Source: a virus. From it: a stretch of 64,000 bases of DNA. Where the stretch lies: the IMG/VR virus record IMGVR_UViG_3300047554_000527, positions 72,387 to 136,386 of that record; one strand, 5' to 3'. Position 1 is the first letter of the stretch; each line of letters starts with the position of its first letter. Positions 41,207 through 49,720 of the stretch are shown piece by piece. Under the pieces are notes generated by a model, which was given only the letters and a program-made list of their open reading frames with translations, had not been told where the DNA came from and made no database searches. A program made the position numbers and the translations under genes.

Positions 41207-42429
41207 TCGACTTTATAGTTTAGTAACGATGTTTTCAAAAAATCTAAAGCAACTTTGTCATGGATACTTATCATTTCAAATTGATCAGTTAAGAAGATCC
41301 TGGTTCCTGGAACTTCTTGCTTATTCAATTGACTGATGTCCTGTGTCCTAACAATATTGAACAGCGATTCTAACTTTAATTTGAAATTCTTATAATAATC
41401 ATTTTTGTCAAGGTCGTAGATATAATCACGAGCCGAGGCCTTATATGTAGGAATACTTCTTTGTATTTTTTGACCGTTGTTATTATTAACCATACTCCAC
41501 AACTGATATTCTGTTCCGTTAAACCAATTAAAGATTCTATAGATTGCTGTTTTATAATCTAGATGATCGTTGAAATATAGTGCTCCCCTAACTGAACAAT
41601 TTAGATATTTTACATTAAAAATCAACCACCAAAAAAAGTCATGAAGGCTATATACAGGAACTGATGCAGTTTGTATATTCCAATGATATTTTTCATAAAG
41701 CATTCTACCAAAGTTAGGGTTTGAATTGATCGAAAGGTGTTTGACTATTAAATCTTGATAGACACTGTAATGCACATCGCCGGAAGATATTTTGTTTTTT
41801 AACAAATTTAATCGATGCTTAACCAAAGGAGAAAGGTCGCTTATATAATAATCGTAATTGTTATAAAGTGTTAATCCCATTAGGGTTCCAAATATACAAT
41901 CTCCCTCGTCTGCTGTAATAGGAGTTAATCCCTGATGAATTAATGTGTCGTACTTTACTGTTTTAGAATCAATTACTTTAAATTTTCCGTAGATAAACTT
42001 GCTCCAAAATAACGGGTTCTCAATTACAGAATCCACGCTGGCGCAGACCACTATAGATTCTAATTCAGTTTGGTTTAGATTTTTTATAAGGGCAGATAAA
42101 ACAACTGTGCTATCTATACCTCCAGAATACATAACAACAAACTTTTCTCCTGTGTGTATTCTATTTTTTATTTCCAGTGCTCTGTTATCACATACTTCTT
42201 TAAATGACAAATTAAATTTAGAATCATATTCGGGCATCTCAAAGCCAGGTATTACTGTCTGTTTCCAGGGCAAAGACCATTCACCGTTCCTGGAAACAAA
42301 TCTACTGGGATTTACTCTTTTCGAGATGTCGATAAAAAATTTGCCAGCAGTATCACACTCGTTGTAGAGATTGTTTAGGATTTGATCTTGATGACCGTTA
42401 AAGCTCAGACTATGAAAATAAAGATTCAT
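41197..42429 (-). CDS. PP-loop ATP pyrophosphatase, asparagine-synthase-like
   Basis: 410 residues. The PP-loop SGGIDST is at 102-108 after VVMY, as in asparagine synthetase B and related amidotransferase/adenylating enzymes. The N-terminal 95 residues do not show an N-terminal Cys glutaminase. The C-terminal part is helical with many aromatics. It probably adenylates a carboxylate or amide substrate. Overlaps both neighbours (10 and four bases). A/T-rich compared with flanking genes, suggesting transfer. Confidence 0.8.
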   Translation of the reverse strand: MNLYFHSLSFNGHQDQILNNLYNECDTAGKFFIDISKRVNPSRFVSRNGEWSLPWKQTVIPGFEMPEYDSKFNLSFKEVCDNRALEIKNRIHTGEKFVVMYSGGIDSTVVLSALIKNLNQTELESIVVCASVDSVIENPLFWSKFIYGKFKVIDSKTVKYDTLIHQGLTPITADEGDCIFGTLMGLTLYNNYDYYISDLSPLVKHRLNLLKNKISSGDVHYSVYQDLIVKHLSINSNPNFGRMLYEKYHWNIQTASVPVYSLHDFFWWLIFNVKYLNCSVRGALYFNDHLDYKTAIYRIFNWFNGTEYQLWSMVNNNNGQKIQRSIPTYKASARDYIYDLDKNDYYKNFKLKLESLFNIVRTQDISQLNKQEVPGTRIFLTDQFEMISIHDKVALDFLKTSLLNYKVDWI

Positions 42430-43109
42430 ACTAGATATTCCGATAATGAACTAGGTATATCTAAATTAAATTGCGGTGATTCCTCTTGGAGAATTTTATA
42501 GAACCTGTCCTTCATCCAAACTCGATCATTTGAATGTTCATTCCATATAGATTCAATTTTGTTTCTTGCAGTATCTTTATTGTCAGAAATATAAAGTGCT
42601 TGTCGTATCTTGAAGAAAATCTGTTCAGAATCGAGCATTGTATTCAACGATATTGTTAAACTTTCTATTTCATTTTGCTGAATAACTTTCTTTAAAATAA
42701 AAGAATTATTATTAAAAATCTTTTCGATTAAAGATACAGCATGAGAGCATTGATGTACAAAGTTTGCATATTCTATTAGCTCGTTTAAATTACTATCATT
42801 ATCGTTAGTCGATAGTTCTTGTATATTTGTATGATCGATAAAACGATAAACTGGTGTTTGTCCAGATACTAGTATAGAACTATATCCTATCTTTTCTTTT
42901 GTTTTATCGATAATATGAAACTTAAGACAATTACTGTTATCTAAAGTTGAATGATTAACAGAATACACAATTGACGAAACTTTAGAGGATAACAATTCTG
43001 CAGTCTGAAATGTTACATTTAAATCGTGATTATCGACCAATATAAATCTGTCAAGACCTTTTGCATATATGGCATAACATCCTGTGTAGAATTTTTTAAA
43101 GTTAATCAT
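42426..43109 (-). CDS. hypothetical protein of the PP-loop cassette
   Basis: 227 residues, no motif, mixed alpha/beta with IYAKGLDRFILVDNHDLNV near the start. It is four-base coupled to the PP-loop gene and eight-base coupled to the DUF6356-like gene. It probably belongs to the same pathway. Confidence 0.65.
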   Translation of the reverse strand: MINFKKFYTGCYAIYAKGLDRFILVDNHDLNVTFQTAELLSSKVSSIVYSVNHSTLDNSNCLKFHIIDKTKEKIGYSSILVSGQTPVYRFIDHTNIQELSTNDNDSNLNELIEYANFVHQCSHAVSLIEKIFNNNSFILKKVIQQNEIESLTISLNTMLDSEQIFFKIRQALYISDNKDTARNKIESIWNEHSNDRVWMKDRFYKILQEESPQFNLDIPSSLSEYLV

Positions 43110-43380
43110 TTTTTCTCTTTAGAGCTTCCTCGGCCATGGCCTTTTGTAAATGAGGCCACTGTTTCATATCTTCGTAAATGTTGATTATACCACGAGCGGC
43201 ATGTTGTTTAAATTTCCAAGGAAGTACTGCATGAATGTAACTGCTAATGACATATTTTAATAATCGATTACCGTTAGAAAAACTATGCCTGAAGTGATAC
43301 CAGTAAGTCATATTACTATCTCGAAGATGTTTTTTAGACTTTTCTAGTACTGTATATTGATTGCTTGAAGGATTGTTCAT
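43102..43380 (-). CDS. DUF6356-like small protein
   Basis: 92 residues. KSKKHLRDSNMTYWYHFRHSFSNGNRLLKYVISSYIHAVLPWKFKQHA fits the DUF6356 pattern (HLR...TYW.H...S...HA.LP), found near surface or capsule genes of proteobacteria and phages. Function unknown. One hydrophobic helix may be membrane-associated. Confidence 0.75.
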   Translation of the reverse strand: MNNPSSNQYTVLEKSKKHLRDSNMTYWYHFRHSFSNGNRLLKYVISSYIHAVLPWKFKQHAARGIINIYEDMKQWPHLQKAMAEEALKRKND

Positions 43381-43836
43381 TTATAGTCTTTTGTAAAGTT
43401 TGTAATATCCAATTTTTAATCCATCCTTTTCTGCAGATTTTAATCGAATAGTATTATTCGGATGAACTGTTGCCGCTGTTACATTACAGCCTAAACGTTT
43501 AGCAATCATTTCAAAATATTTGTTCATTATTGTATGTATTCCCTGTCCTCTATGATCTTTATCGACAGATGTTAGACATACATTTAATATCTTGTACTTC
43601 AATTGGTCAGTATGATAGGCAAAAATTGCAACAATCTTTTCATCAATTTCTCCCCAAATGATACCTGTTGTTTCGTCGTCCCAGGAAGTAAAACTACTCC
43701 CATGTCCGTTTTCAATTAATTCTGCAACTTGCCTAAGATAAAAGGGAAAGGCCGGAGTAAATGCCATAGAGCTACTATGTTTGATGACCATTAGTCTGCC
43801 ATCCTTTATTATTTCTTGAGAAAGAGTTTCGATCAT
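43381..43836 (-). CDS. GNAT-like acetyltransferase, copy B of a flanking pair
   Basis: 151 residues with the GNAT loop KDHRGQGIHTIMNKYF and preceding strand NVCLTSVD. YLRQVAELIENG and IIWGEI match the corresponding parts of copy A (40754-41206). Together they enclose the PP-loop, unknown and DUF6356-like genes. Confidence 0.8.
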   Translation of the reverse strand: MIETLSQEIIKDGRLMVIKHSSSMAFTPAFPFYLRQVAELIENGHGSSFTSWDDETTGIIWGEIDEKIVAIFAYHTDQLKYKILNVCLTSVDKDHRGQGIHTIMNKYFEMIAKRLGCNVTAATVHPNNTIRLKSAEKDGLKIGYYKLYKRL

Positions 43837-43893
43837 ATTTTTTCCTGAGTTAAATATTTAACGCTCGGCTTCTAAAAGATAATTAAACTTGAA

Positions 43894-44220
43894 ATGATAA
43901 CATTCACCGAATTAGCATTGAAAAAAATAAAAACACAATTGGAAAAGCGTGGTAAGGGTGTAGGTATCCGAATTGGGGTAAAAACTACTGGTTGCTCTGG
44001 TCTGGCTTATGTGCTAGAATATGTTGATGAATATATCTACGAAACTAGTGTTATAAACTACGCCCAAAAAGACTTTGCAGTTTTGATTGATCGAAAACAC
44101 GAACCTTACCTGCAAGGCATGACTGTAGATTATATTCGTGAAGGTCTCAATGAAGGATTTAAATTTATTAATCCCAACGAACGAGATCGGTGTGGTTGTG
44201 GTGAATCATTTAGGGTATAA
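43894..44220 (+). CDS. iscA: A-type iron-sulfur carrier, IscA-like (second A-type protein)
   Basis: 108 residues with the three cysteines Cys34 (TTGCSGLAY), Cys100 and Cys102 (DRCGCGESF). It is closer to IscA than to ErpA, so the phage has two A-type carriers, the other at 6756-7085. It is followed after one base by an acyl carrier protein gene. Its partner target is not evident; a desaturase is a di-iron enzyme but not an Fe-S protein, so a direct link is not implied. Confidence 0.93.
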   Translation: MITFTELALKKIKTQLEKRGKGVGIRIGVKTTGCSGLAYVLEYVDEYIYETSVINYAQKDFAVLIDRKHEPYLQGMTVDYIREGLNEGFKFINPNERDRCGCGESFRV

Positions 44221-44221
44221 A

Positions 44222-44473
44222 ATGGAAAACATAGAAGAAAAGATTAAAGATATTATGGCTAAATCTTTCCTAATCGAACGCACTCGGTTAGAGGACGATG
44301 CCCACTTGCAAGACGACCTAGGCGTCGATAGTCTTGGCCTGTTTGAAATGGTTATCAACTTAGAAGATGAATATGGTATTGAGCTAAATGACAAAGAACT
44401 TCTAAAATTTGCCCGAGTTGGACAAGCTGTAGAAGTTCTTGCTAGATTGATTAGAGAACAGGTCAAGCCTTAA
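44222..44473 (+). CDS. acyl carrier protein
   Basis: 83 residues from ATG 44222, one base after iscA; a longer frame upstream is inside iscA. The phosphopantetheine site is LGVDSLGLFEM (Ser37), and the acidic helices DEYGIELNDKELLKF follow. ACPs carry acyl chains in fatty acid or polyketide-type synthesis. It may feed host lipid synthesis or act with the phage GNAT or PP-loop enzymes; it could also serve the desaturases. Convergent with the next gene, sharing four bases at the ends. Confidence 0.93.
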   Translation: MENIEEKIKDIMAKSFLIERTRLEDDAHLQDDLGVDSLGLFEMVINLEDEYGIELNDKELLKFARVGQAVEVLARLIREQVKP

Positions 44474-44694
44474 GGCTTACTGTCGTAGTCTTTTACACGG
44501 CCACCGTAATGTACTGATTTGGCTTTACGGCCTTTGATGTAGTTACCGTGGCCGTCCGTATGACCTTTACCCTTAGATTGATGCGGGCGTAGTCCTTGGC
44601 TTACACAGGAGTTATGATCGCTCCTGCCCAAACGTTTGGGACTACGACATACTTTAGGATCTGTTTTTTCGGATATAAATTCAAAGGCTCTCAT
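44470..44694 (-). CDS. small basic protein with capsid-targeting-like leader MRAFEFISE
   Basis: 74 residues. It opens MRAFEFISEK, the same layout as MKAREFISES at 15554-16285 and as the T4 internal-protein leader. The rest is basic, His/Gly-rich (RPHQSKGKGHTDGHGNYIKGRKAKS) and probably disordered, so it suits a DNA-binding internal head protein. Its end overlaps the ACP gene end. Confidence 0.6.
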   Translation of the reverse strand: MRAFEFISEKTDPKVCRSPKRLGRSDHNSCVSQGLRPHQSKGKGHTDGHGNYIKGRKAKSVHYGGRVKDYDSKP

Positions 44695-44702
44695 ATTTCT
44701 AT

Positions 44703-45305
44703 TTAGCGTTTTTCAACATAGAAAATATGATTACCTACTTTGGCTTCACGCTTTAAATTGTGCCAGCGTGGGTTTATCCTACTGCTGTGAAAATACAGCC
44801 ATTCGCCCATGAGAGAATGATGTAGATCGTAGCCGCCCGACAATAAGTTTCTTGCCACTTCGAGACTTTCTTGCCAGCGCTGATCGCTTTCCTTGATCCT
44901 GCGGGTAATTGCACATACCCAACTGAACTGACAGACTGCAACACGATCAACTACTGTGCGAGTTTCAACATGCTGTTCTGTCTTTTTAAAGGGACCCCAT
45001 CCTGTAACAACTTCTTTAATTGTCCTAATTTCTCTAGGACGCTCAAAAACTGTTTTCTGTTTAACAACTTCACAAACTGAGTTTGGGAAGCTAGGATGCT
45101 GTGTCCTGTTTAGAGTAACCATTCCAACGGCAATCTTGCCTTTTTCTGGTTCCCCGCCCGATTCAAAATAGATGTTACGTGCCAAACACATAAGCTCTTT
45201 TTGATCGATTTTACTGGTGCCGTTATCGTATGCAGCCGCTACGCCACTTGATAAAAACATCAGGCCTATTACTGTTGTGGCTACTGTTTTCAGTAGTTTA
45301 GACAT
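44703..45305 (-). CDS. SleB-type cell-wall hydrolase (endolysin-like)
   Basis: 200 residues from ATG 45303-45305 (RBS AAGGAGGG); the longer upstream frame is rejected. Signal peptide 1-24 (LLKTVATTVIGLMFLSSGVAAA). Hydrolase_2/SleB domain: ARNIYFESGGEPEKGKIAVGMVTLNR with the catalytic Glu, then VCQFSW and WLYFHSSRINP. The insert with EIRTIKEVVTGWG is unusual. SleB enzymes cut glycan strands of peptidoglycan; with a signal peptide it could act as an exported lysin. It has its own sigma-70 promoter. Confidence 0.9.
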   Translation of the reverse strand: MSKLLKTVATTVIGLMFLSSGVAAAYDNGTSKIDQKELMCLARNIYFESGGEPEKGKIAVGMVTLNRTQHPSFPNSVCEVVKQKTVFERPREIRTIKEVVTGWGPFKKTEQHVETRTVVDRVAVCQFSWVCAITRRIKESDQRWQESLEVARNLLSGGYDLHHSLMGEWLYFHSSRINPRWHNLKREAKVGNHIFYVEKR

Positions 45306-45339
45306 TGGTATGCCCTCCTTTTTTAAGAATGTAAGAATA

Positions 45340-45368
45340 ATTATAACACAGAAAAGAAAACCCGTCAA
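45340..45368 (-). promoter_or_regulatory. sigma-70 promoter of the SleB-like hydrolase
   Basis: Minus strand: TTGACG (45363-45368), 17 bases, TATAAT (45340-45345). The -35 box is part of the upstream terminator stem. Confidence 0.75.
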
Positions 45369-45392
45369 GATGTGGGATTTTTGACGGGTTTT
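45352..45392 (-). terminator. Rho-independent terminator
   Basis: AACCCGTCAA and TTGACGGGTT form a 10-bp stem followed by TTCTTTT on the minus strand, ending the gene that stops at 45401. It overlaps the next promoter. Confidence 0.8.
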
Positions 45393-45400
45393 GGTAAATT

Positions 45401-46084
45401 TTACACTAGTTTCTTGTTGAGAGAAAAATATCGTTGTATATAATGAGATGTAAGATCGTTAAGCATTGTCTGCTCAGCTGATCCAAAGGTCAGCCCTGTA
45501 AAATTTTCTATTTGCGACTGTACAATAGAAGGATTAAGAAACAAATTTTTAAATTCAATTTTTAATACATTTGAATCCTGAGGTATATTAACGCAAAAAA
45601 ATCCGTCTAATAATTTTTGATAAATTAATATTTTTATAAATGTTGCTTTTTCTGTTTCAGTGAGTTCAGACGGCGTAGCATCCGTATTACTGAATAAATG
45701 AGAATGATTTTGCAATATTTTTCTAAAAAATTGAGAAGAAGAAATTTCATATGCTTCGACAAAAAATGATTGATAATAAGCTCGGGCAATATGATTACAG
45801 TCTTCTAATCTATGTGTCAATACAACAATTTTACATTCAGGAAATCTCGAATTTAATTTTTGATAATCTGGAGTAAATGGTACTGAAATTACTCGATTGC
45901 CGTCAGGTATTATACAGTTTTCAAAAAAGAAATCTTTTGTTAGTTCTCCATTTAATGGTTGAGTGTAAGAAATTGAGTTGAAATCTAAAATTTCCGTACC
46001 TTGACAAACATTACTAATTAATCTACTAATGAAATTTCCGGAAGACCCGGGAGTAGCACATACAAAATAAAGATTTCTACTCAT
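45401..46084 (-). CDS. sulfotransferase-like P-loop protein
   Basis: 227 residues. The start CATPGSSGNFISRLI (9-23) resembles the phosphosulfate-binding loop of sulfotransferases; IVVLTHRLEDCNHI fits the second (3'-phosphate) region loosely. It may transfer sulfate from PAPS to a sugar or protein, but the fold call is tentative. It starts the island of modification genes and overlaps the next gene by four bases. Confidence 0.55.
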   Translation of the reverse strand: MSRNLYFVCATPGSSGNFISRLISNVCQGTEILDFNSISYTQPLNGELTKDFFFENCIIPDGNRVISVPFTPDYQKLNSRFPECKIVVLTHRLEDCNHIARAYYQSFFVEAYEISSSQFFRKILQNHSHLFSNTDATPSELTETEKATFIKILIYQKLLDGFFCVNIPQDSNVLKIEFKNLFLNPSIVQSQIENFTGLTFGSAEQTMLNDLTSHYIQRYFSLNKKLV

Positions 46085-46578
46085 GTGTTGGTTCCTTGAT
46101 ATAAAGTAAGAGAAATACCATTTTGATACATATCTGCTACTTCGCTAAAAGTTGTTGGCAAGTTAGACCATTCTTCAGTGTTTTCAACATGGTTACTTTC
46201 GATAGTAACTACTTTTTCTTCTTCTAGCGTCCAACCTAAGTCAGGAAGAAGTATATCTCGCTTAGTGGCATAGTCGTCATACGCATCATTTTTTCTCAAA
46301 TAGTTAATTAACATATCAACATCTACTGTCCCAAAAACATAATATGATACTAACGGTTCTAAAGGGTTTGAGAAAAATAGATACCCTGTACCGGCTTCAT
46401 AACTGGTAATTTCATTAATGTAGGTTTTGTAAGCTAGAGCTGCCTGAAGATAATCAATTAATTTTAAAAATTTTTCATCCTCGAGAGGTAACGCAAGAAG
46501 TGCATCTGGGGACCCCCAGCAAGTGTAGTCTGCCAAATTACTCAAATTTACTTTTCTAATAATTAAATGTAGTTGCAT
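46081..46578 (-). CDS. hypothetical protein of the modification island
   Basis: 165 residues, acidic, mixed alpha/beta (HLIIRKVNLSNLADYTCWGSPDALLALPLEDEKFLKLIDYL). No family recognised. Four-base overlap with the sulfotransferase-like gene suggests a shared task. Confidence 0.65.
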   Translation of the reverse strand: MQLHLIIRKVNLSNLADYTCWGSPDALLALPLEDEKFLKLIDYLQAALAYKTYINEITSYEAGTGYLFFSNPLEPLVSYYVFGTVDVDMLINYLRKNDAYDDYATKRDILLPDLGWTLEEEKVVTIESNHVENTEEWSNLPTTFSEVADMYQNGISLTLYQGTNT

Positions 46579-46594
46579 AGGTGTATTTACCTAA

Positions 46595-47137
46595 TTAAAT
46601 AGGGCATATTACCAGATGAATCCTAGGATCTAATCCGCCGTTATATACAAAATGATGCTTTGTAGTATCAACTTTGTAGAAATATCCATCTGCGGGCATG
46701 TGAAAACATACTGCGCCTATGTTACCCGCCCGAAACACCTGTGCCATGTATGCATTGGAGTTTGTCTGTAATACTAAATGATATCTAACAGATGTATCTG
46801 CATGTACTGTGAGTCCTGCTTTAGAAGGTAATCTCATCAGTCGAACTCTACCCAATTTAAAGTTTTCAACAACCGCTAGTTCTTGTATCTTATCTAACAA
46901 GTATTTAGGAATAGCAGAATTTATTTCTGTGAATTCGTATTCATTAGCAATGTCTTCGCCAGCTTCTCTATTGTAAAGACTACCAACACAATCTTTCCAA
47001 ATATCACCCTGTACAATTTTTCTGTGTGTGAGTCCTATTTGATTTTCGACTCCCCACGAGGTTAGTGTTAAGATGTGATCGAGATTCCGATTTACTTCAT
47101 TAAGGTCAGCAGTTAAATTAACTTTTTCGATAAACAT
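46595..47137 (-). CDS. 2OG/Fe(II) oxygenase, aspartyl/asparaginyl beta-hydroxylase-like
   Basis: 180 residues. The iron facial triad is visible as His112-x-Asp114 (LTVHADTSVRYH) and His161 or 162 (TTKHHFVYNGG); Arg172 (PRIHLVIC) binds 2-oxoglutarate. The layout (RYHLVLQTN, DPRIHLV) is that of the Asp/Asn hydroxylase group. It would hydroxylate a protein, peptide or sugar-linked substrate. Another member lies at 49034-49720. Confidence 0.85.
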   Translation of the reverse strand: MFIEKVNLTADLNEVNRNLDHILTLTSWGVENQIGLTHRKIVQGDIWKDCVGSLYNREAGEDIANEYEFTEINSAIPKYLLDKIQELAVVENFKLGRVRLMRLPSKAGLTVHADTSVRYHLVLQTNSNAYMAQVFRAGNIGAVCFHMPADGYFYKVDTTKHHFVYNGGLDPRIHLVICPI

Positions 47138-47140
47138 AAA

Positions 47141-47683
47141 TTATTTAATTCCTATTACCATGTAGCGTTTAAAACTCCAGTCAGGATACACAAATTCCTT
47201 TTCTCCCTTAAACATAATCTTAGATAATGGATATTCTTCAACAAAATCATCTAGTGTTTCGCTGTGTGTAATATGATCTTTGTGAGGCATGTTATTACCC
47301 TGAAGGACAACACTAGTTCCTTGAGGTAAAGACTCAAACCATTGCTTACTTTCAAAATGTTCAGTACTGGTGTTGATCACAAGATCGCCGTACTGTCCTT
47401 CAAAGTTATTACAGTCTTGAGTAAATGCCTTGAACTTCCAATCTTGCCAAACCCAGTTTTCGTTTATCATGTCTGCAATAGATTGACAGGCAGGATCAAT
47501 ATCTAAACTACGAATTTTATTAACTTGAAACTTACCTCTGCTTAATAATAGAAATGCAGTTAGCCCGTACCAGCCTCCATAGATATATGTTAGATTAGAT
47601 GTTAATCCCAAACGTTCTAATTCTTCACAAAGCCAAATCTTACTACCTATTTGTCCGCTGCTGAAAGCATCTTTATCAATCAT
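47141..47683 (-). CDS. methyltransferase-like protein
   Basis: 180 residues with a Rossmann-type start: TYIYGGWYGLTAFLLL (motif I region), SLDIDPACQSIAD (acidic residue after strand 2) and DLVINTSTEHF (motif IV region). The pattern of class I SAM methyltransferases is recognisable though the glycine motif is loose. Its substrate is unknown. Overlaps the next gene by eight bases. Confidence 0.65.
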   Translation of the reverse strand: MIDKDAFSSGQIGSKIWLCEELERLGLTSNLTYIYGGWYGLTAFLLLSRGKFQVNKIRSLDIDPACQSIADMINENWVWQDWKFKAFTQDCNNFEGQYGDLVINTSTEHFESKQWFESLPQGTSVVLQGNNMPHKDHITHSETLDDFVEEYPLSKIMFKGEKEFVYPDWSFKRYMVIGIK

Positions 47684-49037
47684 TTAAAAACTTTCCTTTA
47701 GGGTTGTGACCTATAACTCGCGTGTTAGGGTGTAGAAACGATATAAACTTATCATATCTAGACTGACTGCCTTTTAACCCGTATAGACCAATTAAGAAGT
47801 CAGTAGAAAATATATTAGAAATATGTAACAAACATTTACTATCGGCTATTTCGTTTAGCAGATTAAAATAATCTTGTACTAGGTCTGTTCTTATAAATTT
47901 AACAGGCGTGGATCTAAACTGGTTTAAGTAATGATTAAAGTTACCTTGATAGTATTCAACAGTTTTCTTGAACCCTTCTAAGAAACCTGCGGCCAACACT
48001 CCGTTTGTGATAATAGGAGGGTTGTCTTGTCCAAACCATTTTAAATTATTAGCATGTTCAAATGTTTCTACTAGTTCTTTAATATCGTACGATTTCGATG
48101 TATAGATATGCTTGATCCAATCTAGGCTAATTTGATTGTAGTCATAGATCAATATCTCGCCGTTACTGGTAAGAGCATTTGATTGGAATACATCTAGATA
48201 TTTGAAGCCACTAGCAGGTAGTGCAACAATCTCATATTGCCGGCCTCGATTATGAACGTGCATGTGTTCGCTATTAATTGCCCACACTTGGTGACCAACT
48301 CCTGTAATCATTTCGTTAATTAATCGCAACTGATTAAAGTTATTAACACCCGGCATAATCTTTCTATTCTTATAGGAATGATAAAAGGCAAAGCTACTGG
48401 TCTCTGGATAATAATATGTACGCTTACTTCTAATCTTCTGATTCCAATTGATTATCTCTAGGCCTGCCTTTAATGCTTTGTCTATAAAGTTCCAACCTTG
48501 TTTGCAATGAAACTGAGGCCTGCGGTTTCCAGTGTCTTTGATCCACAGAGGAGTATAGTCGTCGTGAAAGTTCTCTGCGCTACGTTCAACAACTACTATA
48601 TCATCAACAGCCGGTGCCCAACTACCGTACTTGGGCTTGTCTATATTTTTCCAATTATCAGTATTGACTAGGACAAACTGATGGTGTAACTCGTACCACT
48701 TCTCTTTCCATTCTAATATATGCGCCGCCGCAAGATAGTTGGGTGTCCTTTTAATTTCATCTACTATGTCTAACAATATTGATGAGTCGTATATCCTAAC
48801 ACCTGCTGCCATAAACAAAATATGCTTGTATTGGTCAGCATATTGTTCTAGGCCTTGATCAATACTAGGTGCATAAACAATATCGAGATTAAAACTAACT
48901 TCTTCTAACCTATGTGCATAAAATGTAGTATAGTCAGTCATTAACTCTTCTAACTGACGATGTCTCAACATGTCAGAAGGAAAGATACAGATTGCAATAT
49001 TAATATCATTAACAAAGGTACGTTCTACTACAATCAT
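47676..49037 (-). CDS. large protein of the modification island, possible glycosyltransferase-like N-terminus
   Basis: 453 residues, no signal peptide. The N-terminal 200 residues (INIAICIFPSDMLRHRQLEELM, YKHILFMAAGVRIYDSSILLDIV) look like a GT-A-type fold with an acidic loop not clearly a DxD; the C-terminal half (GFKYLDVFQSNALTSNGEILIYDYNQISLDWI) is methyltransferase-like. A two-domain enzyme is possible but not certain. Coupled to both neighbours by 4-8 base overlaps. Confidence 0.55.
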   Translation of the reverse strand: MIVVERTFVNDINIAICIFPSDMLRHRQLEELMTDYTTFYAHRLEEVSFNLDIVYAPSIDQGLEQYADQYKHILFMAAGVRIYDSSILLDIVDEIKRTPNYLAAAHILEWKEKWYELHHQFVLVNTDNWKNIDKPKYGSWAPAVDDIVVVERSAENFHDDYTPLWIKDTGNRRPQFHCKQGWNFIDKALKAGLEIINWNQKIRSKRTYYYPETSSFAFYHSYKNRKIMPGVNNFNQLRLINEMITGVGHQVWAINSEHMHVHNRGRQYEIVALPASGFKYLDVFQSNALTSNGEILIYDYNQISLDWIKHIYTSKSYDIKELVETFEHANNLKWFGQDNPPIITNGVLAAGFLEGFKKTVEYYQGNFNHYLNQFRSTPVKFIRTDLVQDYFNLLNEIADSKCLLHISNIFSTDFLIGLYGLKGSQSRYDKFISFLHPNTRVIGHNPKGKFLND

Positions 49038-49720
49038 AATTGTTTCAGTGAATCTGTTATTAATTTATACATCATAGCAGTTGGCTGGCCGTGAATGATA
49101 ATATGATGTCTATATTCATTAGATTCATTTACAACAACATGCTCTTTGCCAATATCTAGCATAAACCCTCTTCCAACTTTAAAAGGTACAGTTCCATAGT
49201 CTTTAAAAATAAATCGGCAACCTTTAGGTTGTGTCAGTGCAAAGTTTAAAGGACCAAATATCCTTCCAGGACCATCTACATGCGGCATTATATAACCACC
49301 AGGTGCAAGTTGCATTATCCTAACACGACCAAACTTACTGTATGGTAGTCCTTTAATCAAATTAACTATATACGGGCAGTACTCACACACTTCAGTCCAT
49401 CTATATGCAGAATCGTCTGTGTGCCCGTATCTATCGTAATGTTCAGTCTTATCGTAATCTAGTCCGTGTAATGTCAGGCCAGCCCAACCTTCGTGTCCAT
49501 AGCTGTTAATCTTATCCTTATCTCTATGTGGTACAAAATAGTATTGCAGTTTGTCCAATTCTTGTTTAACAGTTTCTACATCAAGGTTGCAGAACACAGG
49601 TGCCCAAGGCCAATCGCTGGTCCAGAGGTTACTAGGCAATGTTCCCGGAGTCCATGTTTTCTGCTCGTTTGATTCTATAAAACTGTTTAAAAGATTATTC
49701 ATATATTTTAATAGACTCAA
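49034..49720 (-). CDS. 2OG/Fe(II) oxygenase, aspartyl/asparaginyl beta-hydroxylase-like
   Basis: 228 residues. The triad is His147-x-Asp149 (YIMPHVDGPG) and His194 (GKEHVVVNES); Arg204 in EYRHHIIIHG binds 2-oxoglutarate. Related in layout to 46595-47137 but with a 100-residue N-terminal extension containing a Tyr/His-rich stretch. Overlaps the next gene by 26 bases. Confidence 0.85.
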   Translation of the reverse strand: MSLLKYMNNLLNSFIESNEQKTWTPGTLPSNLWTSDWPWAPVFCNLDVETVKQELDKLQYYFVPHRDKDKINSYGHEGWAGLTLHGLDYDKTEHYDRYGHTDDSAYRWTEVCEYCPYIVNLIKGLPYSKFGRVRIMQLAPGGYIMPHVDGPGRIFGPLNFALTQPKGCRFIFKDYGTVPFKVGRGFMLDIGKEHVVVNESNEYRHHIIIHGQPTAMMYKLITDSLKQL

